From: Nitrobacter vulgaris
GTDB taxonomy: Bacteria; Pseudomonadota; Alphaproteobacteria; Rhizobiales; Xanthobacteraceae
Assembly (NCBI RefSeq): GCF_031453995.1
Contig: NZ_JAVDPZ010000001.1
Span: 124,001-188,000 of the forward strand
DNA length: 64,000 nt
Direction: 5' to 3'
Each line of letters starts with the position of its first letter. Position 1 is the first letter of the stretch. Both the position numbers and the translations under genes were made by a program. Below the pieces are notes generated by a model that saw only the letters and a program-made list of their open reading frames with translations, ran no database searches and had not been told where the DNA came from. This document shows positions 1 through 8,531 of the stretch, in pieces.

Positions 1-14
1 TGAGCTGGTTCTTC

Positions 15-44
15 CCTCTCTCACGAGGGGAGAGGCTATTTTTT
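15..44 (+). terminator. Rho-independent terminator of an upstream gene
   Basis: A stem CCTCTC/GAGAGG, extended by a T-G and a C-G pair, closes a short loop and is followed by TATTTTTT. It would end a plus-strand transcript whose gene lies before the window. Confidence 0.5.
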
Positions 45-269
45 CAAGACCAGATTTTAACGTATAGTTTCAGCACTTTGTGAAGATTTTAAAATCTGGA
101 AACGGGATAAAGCTACATATCGATAGCAAAACGGCTGATTGCTTTTTTAAGTTTCGACTTGCCTCTTTTGTAGAATTTAGATGTCGTTCTGGAAAGCAAA
201 GAAAAGAATCTGAGGACAGGTGTTCGAAACTGGACTTCACCGCGCGCGTCTTCGCGAGGCCGGGCAGCC
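45..269. other. AT-rich non-coding stretch before the Bat operon
   Basis: No credible gene is seen. The stretch up to about position 225 is clearly AT-richer than the rest of the window and holds a perfect 14-nt palindrome (AGATTTTAAAATCT) near 84-97. Composition then turns GC-rich just before the first gene. The frame of that gene is open back to a TAG at 171-173 but has no ATG. The moxR and DUF58 genes that usually open this type of operon are not here, so this may be a recombination junction or a deletion scar. Confidence 0.4.
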
Positions 270-749
270 TTGGCTAGTTCTCCACAACCCGATCCAGTCG
301 CCGGCCTGATCGACATTCCATTGCCGCCGGCGATCAGTCTTTGGCCCCAGACATGGCCGCTGCGGATTGCGCTGGCCGTTGCCACGGCCGGCCTTCTCTT
401 TGGTCTGTGGCGGCTGACCTATTGGTGGTATCGCAACCGCTATCGTCGAGCGGCGCTTACCGAGCTTGCGGCTATCCAACGCACGTGGAATCCGGAGAAT
501 CCTGCCGGCACGTCCATCGCGTTGGCGTCGTTGATCCGCCGCACCGCGCTGGCTGCTTTTCCGCGGGGACAGGTCGCATCGCTGGCTGGCCAGACATGGC
601 TGGCGTTTCTTGACCGAACAGCTGACACGCGAGACTTTTCCGAGGGTGTGGGGCGAGTGCTGGCGCGCGAAGCCTATCAGCCGATCGCTGACGATCCCCG
701 CGCGCTTTTCGGTATTATCCGGCACTGGATCAAGGCGCACCATGCTTGA
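270..749 (+). CDS. DUF4381-like membrane protein of the Bat operon
   Basis: A 159-aa protein with one membrane segment at about residues 28-48, followed by a basic, tyrosine- and arginine-rich stretch and a soluble helical tail. The size and position, immediately before a VWA-domain gene, fit the DUF4381 family, which accompanies MoxR/Bat clusters. The molecular role is unknown; by context it should belong to the membrane VWA complex. The start is a TTG at 270; the frame is open further upstream without an ATG, so the N-terminus is uncertain. Its end overlaps the ATG of the next gene by 8 nt, implying translational coupling. Confidence 0.7.
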   Translation: MASSPQPDPVAGLIDIPLPPAISLWPQTWPLRIALAVATAGLLFGLWRLTYWWYRNRYRRAALTELAAIQRTWNPENPAGTSIALASLIRRTALAAFPRGQVASLAGQTWLAFLDRTADTRDFSEGVGRVLAREAYQPIADDPRALFGIIRHWIKAHHA

Positions 750-1734
750 ATTTGCCTGGCCTTGGGCCTTCGCCCTTTTGCCGCTGCCGTTGTTGGTCTG
801 GTGGCTGTTGCCGCCTTATCGGGCGCGCCGCGCATCGGTTCAGATTCCGTTTTTCGCCCGTGTCGCCGAGGCGACCGGGCAGAAGCCGCAGCCCGGCGCG
901 GTGATCTTGCGGCGCTTGCCCCTGCAGATGATCGTTGCCGTCATCATTTGGCTGCTGATGGTTTCCGCGCTGGCGCGCCCTCAATGGGTCGGCGATCCGA
1001 TCACGCATAAAATCGCGGCGCGTGACATGATGTTGGCGATCGATATCTCCGGCTCGATGAGCCAGCCCGACTTCAAGGCGCCCGACCAGAAGATGCTGCA
1101 GCGGCTCGATGGCGTGAAGCAGGTCGTTCGCGACTTTATCGCCCGCCGTAAAGGCGACCGCATTGGCCTGATCTTGTTCGGCACGCGCGCCTTTTTGCAG
1201 GCGCCATTCACGCAGGATCTGCAGACTGTCCAGATGCTGTTAGATCAGACCGCAGTCGCCATGGCGGGCGAGCAGACGGCCATCGGCGACGCCATCGGCT
1301 TGGCGATCAAGACATTTGATACGAGCAAAACGAAGCAGCGCGTGCTGATCCTGCTCACCGACGGCAACGATACGGCAAGCCGGGTGCCGCCTGTGCATGC
1401 CGCTGAGATCGCCCAGCAGCGCGGGCTCACGATCTACACGATCGGCGTCGGAGATACTGAAGCCTCCGGCGAAAACCGCGTCGATCTGCCGGCGCTCCGT
1501 GAAGTGGCGAGCACGACGGGCGGACGGTTTTTCCGCGCCGAGAACGGCGAGCAGCTCGAAGCGATCTATGCCGACATCGACAAGCTTGCGCCAGTAAAGG
1601 TGCAAACCGAGAGCTGGAGGCCGAAGCTGCCGCTGTTCCAGTGGCCTCTCGGTGCAGCCGTGGTGCTTGGTCTCGGACTTTGGACGGTATTGCTGCTGCG
1701 CGGCCTGACTTTCGGAGCGCCTAGCGATGTTTGA
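742..1734 (+). CDS. batA: BatA-like VWA-domain membrane protein
   Basis: A 330-aa protein. Two N-terminal membrane segments (about 5-22 and 60-78) are followed by a von Willebrand factor A domain with an intact MIDAS motif DISGS at residues 101-105, and a C-terminal membrane helix at about 305-325. This is the aerotolerance (BatA) layout, in which the VWA domain faces the periplasm and binds a divalent metal and a partner protein. The ATG at 742 was chosen over an upstream ATG at 610 because it overlaps the preceding stop codon and gives the family N-terminus. The end overlaps the next gene by 8 nt. The symbol follows the Bat nomenclature; the function in this organism is inferred. Confidence 0.85.
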   Translation: MLEFAWPWAFALLPLPLLVWWLLPPYRARRASVQIPFFARVAEATGQKPQPGAVILRRLPLQMIVAVIIWLLMVSALARPQWVGDPITHKIAARDMMLAIDISGSMSQPDFKAPDQKMLQRLDGVKQVVRDFIARRKGDRIGLILFGTRAFLQAPFTQDLQTVQMLLDQTAVAMAGEQTAIGDAIGLAIKTFDTSKTKQRVLILLTDGNDTASRVPPVHAAEIAQQRGLTIYTIGVGDTEASGENRVDLPALREVASTTGGRFFRAENGEQLEAIYADIDKLAPVKVQTESWRPKLPLFQWPLGAAVVLGLGLWTVLLLRGLTFGAPSDV

Positions 1735-3262
1735 GCAGGCCGTCGAAGCATTTCATTTCCTTCGGCCGTGGTGGCTGCTCGCGCTCGTGCCAACCGGGCT
1801 GATCCTGGCGCTTATTTCACGGCGAGACAGTGTCGATCTGCAATGGCGAGGCGTCATTGCACCCAACTTGCTGAAGCACATGATCGTTACGCCGCAGCGG
1901 CGGTGGCATATCAAACCCTCCTATCTTGTTGCGCTGGCGCTAGGACTGGGCGCCGTCGCGCTCGCCGGGCCGACGTGGCGGCGCGAGTTGCCGCCCTTTG
2001 TCGAGGACAAAGCGCCATTGATGATCGCGCTGGATGTTTCTGCATCGATGGGGCAGTCCGACGTTGCTCCGATGCGGCTGGAGCGTGCCAAGCAGAAGAT
2101 CCTCGACATGCTTGCCGCGCGAGGCAGCGCCCGCACCGGCCTCATCGCCTACGCCGGCAGCGCGCATCTGGTCATGCCGCTGACCGATGATCGCCGCGTC
2201 ATCGAGCCGTTTCTGGCGGCGCTGACGCCCGGCTTGATGCCGGTGCAGGGTAAAAACCCAGTCGCGGCTCTCGCACTTGCCGCAACGTCTCTTCAAGGCG
2301 AACCGGTTGCGGGGACTGTTCTCTTGGTGGCCGATGGCATCGGAACCACGGATGCAAGCGAAATGCGAAAGGCCGCAGGCCGCAACGGCGTGGTGATGCT
2401 TAGCGTCAGGCCGCCGCAGGACACGGCTAGTATCCCAGTCGACAACGTTGATGTCACCGTCGACAAGTCGGACATCCAAGCTTTGGAACGCCGTATCGAC
2501 ACTCAATTCGAGAGCGCCCAGGCGGAAGAAAGTGGAACGCGCTGGCGTGACGAGGGATTTTGGTTGCTCTGGCCGATAGCGCTGCTCGGCGCGCTCTGGT
2601 TTCGCCGGGGCATGACGGTGCAATGGGTCTTGGTGCTCTTCCTGCTATATGGACACCCAGCCAAGGCGCAGCCCGCCGAAGCGCCGTCACGCTTCGCGAG
2701 CCTTTGGTTGACGCCGGATCAGCAAGGACGCATTGCCTTCGACCGCGGCGACTATGCGAGCGCGTCAAAACTGTTTGCCGATCCGATGTGGCGTGGAATC
2801 GCCGCCTATCGCGCCTACGATTTTCTGGCTGCCGCGGAGGCCTTCCGGAAGGTCGAGACGGTCGAAGGCCGTTTCGCACTCGGCAATGCCGAGGCGCAAA
2901 ACCATGCCTACGAGAAGGCGATCAAAGCCTACGACGACGTATTGGCGCAGCAGCCAGACAACGTCGCGGCAAAGGCTAACCTCGCCATCGTCAAGAAGGT
3001 TTTCGAGGCTGCCGAGGAAAAACGGCGCAAGGATGAGCAACAAGACGCCGCGCCGCCTGATCTCAAGCCCGATGAAACCAAGGTCGACGAAAAGCAGAAG
3101 GGTGGCAAACGCATAAAAGTTGCACCGAACGACATGACGACAGCTGGCGCCGCCGACGCCTGGATGCGTCAGGTGCAGACGACGCCGGCGGATTTCCTCA
3201 AACTGAAGTTCGCGATACAGGCGAACAGCGGCTCAACGCCGGTCGGGAGTTCGCCGCGATGA
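1727..3262 (+). CDS. batB: VWA-TPR fusion protein (BatB/BatC type)
   Basis: A 511-aa protein joining two functions that are separate genes in some species. The N-terminal half has two membrane segments and a VWA domain with MIDAS motif DVSAS at 103-107, as in BatB. Two hydrophobic segments at about 275-310 lead into a periplasmic tetratricopeptide region at about 345-430, as in BatC, ending in a charged lysine-rich tail. It starts within the end of batA and its own end overlaps batD by an ATGA, so the three genes look translationally coupled. A role as a protein-protein assembly platform in the envelope is inferred from the family. Confidence 0.85.
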   Translation: MFEQAVEAFHFLRPWWLLALVPTGLILALISRRDSVDLQWRGVIAPNLLKHMIVTPQRRWHIKPSYLVALALGLGAVALAGPTWRRELPPFVEDKAPLMIALDVSASMGQSDVAPMRLERAKQKILDMLAARGSARTGLIAYAGSAHLVMPLTDDRRVIEPFLAALTPGLMPVQGKNPVAALALAATSLQGEPVAGTVLLVADGIGTTDASEMRKAAGRNGVVMLSVRPPQDTASIPVDNVDVTVDKSDIQALERRIDTQFESAQAEESGTRWRDEGFWLLWPIALLGALWFRRGMTVQWVLVLFLLYGHPAKAQPAEAPSRFASLWLTPDQQGRIAFDRGDYASASKLFADPMWRGIAAYRAYDFLAAAEAFRKVETVEGRFALGNAEAQNHAYEKAIKAYDDVLAQQPDNVAAKANLAIVKKVFEAAEEKRRKDEQQDAAPPDLKPDETKVDEKQKGGKRIKVAPNDMTTAGAADAWMRQVQTTPADFLKLKFAIQANSGSTPVGSSPR

Positions 3263-4647
3263 GAACACTGGCCGCATTCGCGCTATTTGCGCTGTCTGTC
3301 GCTAACGCAGATGCGCAACAAACTGTGGCTACTGAGCCGATCGTGCGCGCCAAGCTCGATCCCGCGACGGTCGTCGTCGGCCAGAACGCGACGCTGACCC
3401 TCGACGTTCTGGTGCCCAACTACATGACAAAGCCGCCGGTGCTGCCGGCATTCCAGATCCGCAATGCCGTCACGCATGACGGATCGACGATCAACATGTC
3501 GGAACAGGTAGACGGCGTGAGCTTTGCCGGAGTGCGGTACGAATTTCTGCTCTATCCGCAAGAGCCGGGCGCTTACGCCATTTCGGAGCGGTCGATGACA
3601 GTTACTTACGCGGTCGACCCTCCAGACTCGCGCGAGACGGTTGTGCGCATTCCGTCTTTGTCGTTCCAGGCAGTCATTCCCGATGCGGCGCAGGCGCTCG
3701 ATCCATTCGTCTCCGCCCAACGGCTTGTTGTTCACCAAGAGATCAAGCCTTCGTCCGATCATCTCAAGGTCGGCGACTCCGTTGTCCGCACCGTCACGAT
3801 CGAAGCCGACGGCACGCCGGCTATGCTGTTGCCGCCTCTGCCTCTTGTCCGCTCGCCTATAGCCGAAGCTTATCCGGCACAACCGGAGTTCCAGGACAAG
3901 TACGATTCCCGAACCGGGGTGCTTGTGTCGCGCCGTATCGATCAGGTCACGCACATGCTGCAACAATCGGGTCAATTCAGTTTGCCGGCAATCGACATCG
4001 GATGGTGGAATGTCGGCGCAGGCAAAGTGGAGACGGCGCACCTGGACGCGATGTCATTCCAGGTCGTTGCTAATCCGGCCGCGCAAGGGACAATTTCCGA
4101 CGGAGCCCGCGCGCGATGGAATTGGTCCGCCGTTCGCGACGGTATTGCCGAGCACTGGCTGCTGGCAGCGCTGATTGCAACCGCATTTGCCGTGATCGCC
4201 TGGTTCGCGCCGGCCGCGGCAAGATCGATCACGGCAGCGTATCAGCAGCGGCGGAAGACATATCTGCAATCTGAAGCCTGGTCGTTCCGTCGCCTTCGCC
4301 GCGTAGCAGGCAGCGGCGATGCTCGCACGGTGTACTTTGCAATGCTTGACTGGCTGCAACGGTTCGAACCCGTTGCGTCAGATCGTACGATCAAAGCTTT
4401 TAAGGCCGCAGCGGCCGATCCCGTGCTCGACTCCGAAATCGGATCGATCGAGCAACAATTGTTCGCGTCGCACCGCAACGCCGGTGAATGGTCGTCACGC
4501 CGCTTGCTGTGGCGGGTTGGGGTCGCGCGCCGCAACTTGCGTAGGCAGGTGGCCAGTCGCGGCGCAGAGCGGCAGTTGCCTCAGCACATCAATCCGATGG
4601 GTATTCCGAACGCGTCAACCGAGAGTTGGCGCAAGCCGGCCAGATAA
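3259..4647 (+). CDS. batD: BatD-like exported protein
   Basis: A 462-aa protein with a Sec signal peptide (cleavage likely after about residue 19, ADA-QQ). A long beta-rich periplasmic part covers about 25-285, one membrane helix lies at about 295-315, and a basic cytoplasmic tail follows. This is the BatD (oxygen tolerance) architecture. The ATG overlaps the stop of the preceding VWA-TPR gene (ATGA). It is the last gene of the Bat operon; 85 nt separate it from the next reading frame. The precise biochemical role of BatD proteins is not known. Confidence 0.8.
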   Translation: MRTLAAFALFALSVANADAQQTVATEPIVRAKLDPATVVVGQNATLTLDVLVPNYMTKPPVLPAFQIRNAVTHDGSTINMSEQVDGVSFAGVRYEFLLYPQEPGAYAISERSMTVTYAVDPPDSRETVVRIPSLSFQAVIPDAAQALDPFVSAQRLVVHQEIKPSSDHLKVGDSVVRTVTIEADGTPAMLLPPLPLVRSPIAEAYPAQPEFQDKYDSRTGVLVSRRIDQVTHMLQQSGQFSLPAIDIGWWNVGAGKVETAHLDAMSFQVVANPAAQGTISDGARARWNWSAVRDGIAEHWLLAALIATAFAVIAWFAPAAARSITAAYQQRRKTYLQSEAWSFRRLRRVAGSGDARTVYFAMLDWLQRFEPVASDRTIKAFKAAAADPVLDSEIGSIEQQLFASHRNAGEWSSRRLLWRVGVARRNLRRQVASRGAERQLPQHINPMGIPNASTESWRKPAR

Positions 4648-4732
4648 TAGGGGCACTCACAATCTCACAAGCTCGAACGCAGGCTTTCTTCACCCAATCA
4701 TCGTACTGTTTTCAAACGTTCAGGAGTTTCAA

Positions 4733-6387
4733 ATGAGCAGGGAAGAAAAGAATAAGGGTCATGTTGCTGGCCTTAACGCGTCAACCTTCAATCGCCGCGC
4801 CATGCTGCTTGGCTCGTCATCGCTGGTCGTAGCCGCGGCACTGACATCGGAAGCCATGGCGCAGGCACACAGGACCAAGCCGGCGTCTCCGTCAAACGGG
4901 GCTGCCGGTGGCAAGAAACCAAACATCCTGTTCATCATGGGCGACGACATCGGCTGGTTCAATGTCAGCGCCTACAACATGGGCGTTATGGGCTATCGCA
5001 CGCCCAACATCGACCGGATCGGCAAGGAAGGCGCCGTTTTTACTGACTGGTATGGCCAGCAGAGCTGCACCGCTGGCCGCGCTGCTTTCATCACCGGACA
5101 GACGCCGGTTCGCACCGGCCTCACCAAGGTCGGTCTGCCTGGTGCAGAACTTGGTCTCGGGCCGCATGATCCCAGCGTCGCAGACGTTCTTAAGACATAC
5201 GGTTATGCCACCGGCCAATTCGGCAAGAACCACCTCGGCGACCGCGACGAGCATCTTCCGACCGCGCACGGCTTCGATGAGTTTTTCGGCAACCTCTATC
5301 ACCTCAATGCCGAGGAGGAGCCGGAGAACCCTGACTATCCCAAGAATCCGGAGTTCCGGAAGAAGTTCGGACCGCGCGGCGTCATCAAGTCGACCGCCGA
5401 TGGCAAGATCGAGAATACCGGTCCGCTCAACACCAAGCGCATGGAGACGATCGACCAGGAGTTTCTTGACGCTGCCAAGGACTTCATCAACCGGCAGCAC
5501 AAGGCCGACAAGCCGTGGTTCTGCTATTTCCGACGCGGATGCACATCTTCACGCATCTGAAGGCGGCGTCGCAGGGCAAAACCGGCCTTGGCGTCTATCC
5601 GGACGGCATGGTCGAGCATGATGGCATGGTTGGCGAATTGCTGAAGCTCGTCGATGATCTGGGTATCGCTGAGAACACCATCGTCGTCTACACCACCGAC
5701 AATGGCGCGGAGGCGTTCACGTGGCCTGACGGTGGGTCGACGCCATTCCGGGGCGAAAAAGCTACCAATTGGGAAGGCGCTTTCCGGGTGCCTTGCCTGA
5801 TCAAATGGCCGGGCGTGATCCAGCACGGAACTGTGGTCAACGACATCTGCGCGCACGAGGACTTCATCCCGACGTTCGCGGCGGCCAATGGTGATCCAGA
5901 CCTGGTCGAAAAGCTCAGGACGGGCTCAACGCTCAACGGTAAGAACTTCAAAGTTCATCTCGATGGATTTAACTTGCTGCCCTTCCTCAAGGGCGAGGTG
6001 AAAGAATCGCCGCGCAAAGAGTTCCTCTATTGGAGCGACGATGGTGACCTGATGGCGTTGCGGGTGGGCAATTGGAAGGCGTCGTTTTTGGAGCAGAACA
6101 CGGAGCTCACTCCAAAGGCTCCCATGGGACCGTGGACGGGCCAGTTCACCAAACTGCGCGCGCCCAAACTGTACAATCTGCGCGCCGATCCATTCGAGAA
6201 GGGCGATGACAGCATCAACTATGGCAAGTGGTTAATCGACCGGACTTTCCTGCTGGTGCCCGCGCAGGCTGTCGTCGCGAAATACATCGAAAGCTTCAAG
6301 GAGTTCCCTCCGCGCGCCAAAGCGGCAAGTTTCACCGTCGGCGATGTGATGGAGAAGCTGACAATAGGTAATCCGAGCAAGAACTGA
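4733..6387 (+). pseudogene. Tat-exported arylsulfatase, frameshifted
   Basis: Two adjacent frames together encode one sulfatase of about 550 aa. Frame one (4733-5560) has a twin-arginine signal (RR at 21-22, hydrophobic run, Ala-rich cleavage region), the calcium-binding DD at 71-72 and the sulfatase signature CTAGR at 112-116, whose Cys would become formylglycine. After the WFCYF segment near 5525 the reading continues one frame over (5530-6387) with YTTDNGAE and a complete C-terminus. A family member would have two more residues between CYF and TRMH, so a 4-nt loss near 5530 explains the break. A good Shine-Dalgarno (AGGAG) precedes the ATG. A sequencing error is the main alternative; everything else looks intact, so the lesion would be recent. 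Confidence 0.8.
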
Positions 6388-6676
6388 TCGGCACAACGGT
6401 TGGCGATGGACCGCGTTGCTGCGGTCCGTCGCGGGTATGGAATGGTGCCGGTGTTCCGAGAAGTAGATTGCGGCGGTCAAATGGCCTTGACGGTGTGGCG
6501 TTGTCGCCTGCCTGGGATCGGCTTCACAGTTCTAATCGAATTGGAGACGACACAGGCAAGCGAGATTTTCGCCGACCTCGTTCGCAACCGCGTGGTGCAG
6601 CCGCCATCCTCACCCGGACAGCGCTATAGCGTGCCGGGATCAGCTAACAAAAGGGGAGAAGGAAGCAAGACGAAGG
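6388..6676. other. Convergent intergenic region, sulfatase/trpC
   Basis: A frame of about 96 codons can be read here on the plus strand, but it resembles nothing I know and runs into the end of trpC. I see no strong terminator. Treated as non-coding. Confidence 0.4.
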
Positions 6677-7471
6677 CTACGCATGCTTGAGCAGCGTGCG
6701 GGTTGCGGCGGTGACGTCGGCTTGCCGCATCAGGCTTTCGCCGACCAGGAAGGTGGAGATGCCAACCCGTTCGAGCCGCGCGAGATCGTCCGGCGTGAAG
6801 ATACCGCTTTCTCCCACCATCAGCCGATCTTTCGGAATGTGAGGCGCCAGCGCTTCGCTGGTTTCGAGCGTCGTCTCAAACGTGCGCAGATTGCGATTGT
6901 TGACTCCGATCATCGGCGAACGCAGCTTGAGCGCACGATCCAACTCCTCGCGGCTATGAATTTCGAGCAGCACATCCATGCCGAGTTCGAGCGCAGCCGC
7001 CTCGATGTCTTTCGCTGCAGCATCGTCGAGCGCGGCCATGATGATCAGGATGCAGTCCGCTCCATGCGCCCGCGCCTCGACAACCTGATAAGTGTCGAAC
7101 ATGAAATCCTTGCGCAGCACCGGCAGCGACGTCGCGGCGCGGGCGGCAACCATAAAGTCGAGATGGCCCTGAAATGATGGCGCATCGGTGAGAACGGAGA
7201 GGCAAGCGGCACCGCCGGACTCATAGGCGCGGGCGAGGGAAGGCGGATCGAAGTCGGCGCGGATCAAGCCCTTCGAGGGCGAGGCCTTCTTGACCTCGGC
7301 GATCAGGGCATATTCTCCGTTGGAGAGCTTGCTGCGGATGGCTTGGACGAAGCCGCGCGGCGGCGAAGCGGCTTTTGCGGCGGCCGTGACGTCACTGAGG
7401 GAACGTGCGCGCTTTGCGCTCGCAATCTCCTCGCGCTTATAGGTTTCGATCCTGATCAGGATGTCGGCCAC
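6677..7471 (-). CDS. trpC: Indole-3-glycerol phosphate synthase
   Basis: This 264-aa TIM-barrel enzyme closes the ring of carboxyphenylamino-deoxyribulose phosphate to make indole-3-glycerol phosphate in tryptophan synthesis. Family landmarks are the N-terminal DILIRIETYKREEI helix, EVKKASPSKG with the active-site lysine, LRKDF, GVNNRNL and the phosphate-binding GESG near the end. The GTG at 7471 is preferred to an ATG at 7501: it gives the usual N-terminus and length, and GAGGA lies about 7 nt upstream. It follows trpD by 10 nt, so the two are co-transcribed. A moaC gene, which I would expect next in related genomes, is not present. Confidence 0.93.
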   Translation of the reverse strand: MADILIRIETYKREEIASAKRARSLSDVTAAAKAASPPRGFVQAIRSKLSNGEYALIAEVKKASPSKGLIRADFDPPSLARAYESGGAACLSVLTDAPSFQGHLDFMVAARAATSLPVLRKDFMFDTYQVVEARAHGADCILIIMAALDDAAAKDIEAAALELGMDVLLEIHSREELDRALKLRSPMIGVNNRNLRTFETTLETSEALAPHIPKDRLMVGESGIFTPDDLARLERVGISTFLVGESLMRQADVTAATRTLLKHA

Positions 7472-7481
7472 ATCACCGTCC

Positions 7482-8495
7482 TCACCCGTTGGAAACCGCA
7501 ATCAGCTGCTTCAGCTTGTTCATGGCGCCGCCCCCGTCGAGTGATTTCGTGCCAAGCGCGACGCCGTCCTTCAAGGTCTTCGCCTTGCCCGCGACGATCA
7601 GGGCCGCCGCCGCGTTGAGCAGGGCGACATCGCGGAAGGCTCCGGGCTTGCCTTCGAGCACCCCGCGTAAGGAAATTGCGTTTGCTTCGGCGTCGCCGCC
7701 TTTCAGCGCATCGCCGCCCGCGCGGGATAATCCGGCGTCCTCTGGCGTCACCTCGAACGAGCGGATACTGCCGTTCTCGAGTGCGGCCACGAAGGTCGGG
7801 CCGGTGAGGGTGATCTCATCCAAGCCATCCGAGCCGTGAACGACCCATACCGATTCGGAACCGAGGTTCTTCAGCACCTGCGCCAGCGGTTGCACCCATT
7901 GCCGCGAGAACACGCCAACCATCTGCCGCCTGACGCCGGCGGGATTGGACAGTGGCCCCAGCAGATTGAAGATGGTGCGGGTCGCGAGTTCGACGCGTGT
8001 CGGGCCGACATTCTTCATCGCGGGATGGTGCGATGGCGCGAACATGAAGCCGATGCCGGCCTCGTTGACGCAGCGGCCCACCTGTTCAGGGGTGAGGTCG
8101 ATCTTGATGCCGAGCGCAGCGAGGCAGTCGGCAGCTCCGGATTTAGAGGATAGCGCGCGGTTGCCGTGCTTGGCGACGGGCACGCCGGCACCTGCGACAA
8201 TGAACGACGCGCAGGTTGAGACATTCACTGAGCCTGAGCCGTCGCCGCCGGTGCCGACCACATCGACCGCGTCCGTGGGCGCTTTGACTCGCAGCATCTT
8301 CGATCGCATCGCCGAGACCGCCCCGGTGATTTCGTCGACCGTTTCGCCGCGCACGCGCAGCGCCATCAAAATCCCGCCCATTTGCGAGGGCGTTGCTTCG
8401 CCGGACATCATACGGTCGAACGCGGATGCAGCTTCCTCACGCGTCAGAGTCGCGCCGGTAGCGACTTTTCCAATGAGAACCTTGAGATCGTCCAT
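7482..8495 (-). CDS. trpD: Anthranilate phosphoribosyltransferase
   Basis: This 337-aa enzyme transfers phosphoribose from PRPP to anthranilate, the second step of tryptophan synthesis. The glycine-rich PRPP-binding motif GTGGDGSGSVNVST is at 81-94, and the later segments KHGNRALSSKSGAAD and VFSRQWVQPLA fit the family. Length and the ATG at 8495 are typical. It lies 36 nt downstream of the PpiD-like gene and 10 nt upstream of trpC. No separate trpG is present; trpE and trpG are probably elsewhere, possibly fused as in many Rhizobiales. Confidence 0.95.
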   Translation of the reverse strand: MDDLKVLIGKVATGATLTREEAASAFDRMMSGEATPSQMGGILMALRVRGETVDEITGAVSAMRSKMLRVKAPTDAVDVVGTGGDGSGSVNVSTCASFIVAGAGVPVAKHGNRALSSKSGAADCLAALGIKIDLTPEQVGRCVNEAGIGFMFAPSHHPAMKNVGPTRVELATRTIFNLLGPLSNPAGVRRQMVGVFSRQWVQPLAQVLKNLGSESVWVVHGSDGLDEITLTGPTFVAALENGSIRSFEVTPEDAGLSRAGGDALKGGDAEANAISLRGVLEGKPGAFRDVALLNAAAALIVAGKAKTLKDGVALGTKSLDGGGAMNKLKQLIAVSNG

Positions 8496-8531
8496 CGGAT
8501 GCTTTCGGAATACGGGAGCGCGTCGGTCCCG

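Noticed and set aside
6400..6690. Possible 96-aa protein between the sulfatase and trpC
   Set aside because: It runs into trpC from the opposite strand and shows no recognisable domain.
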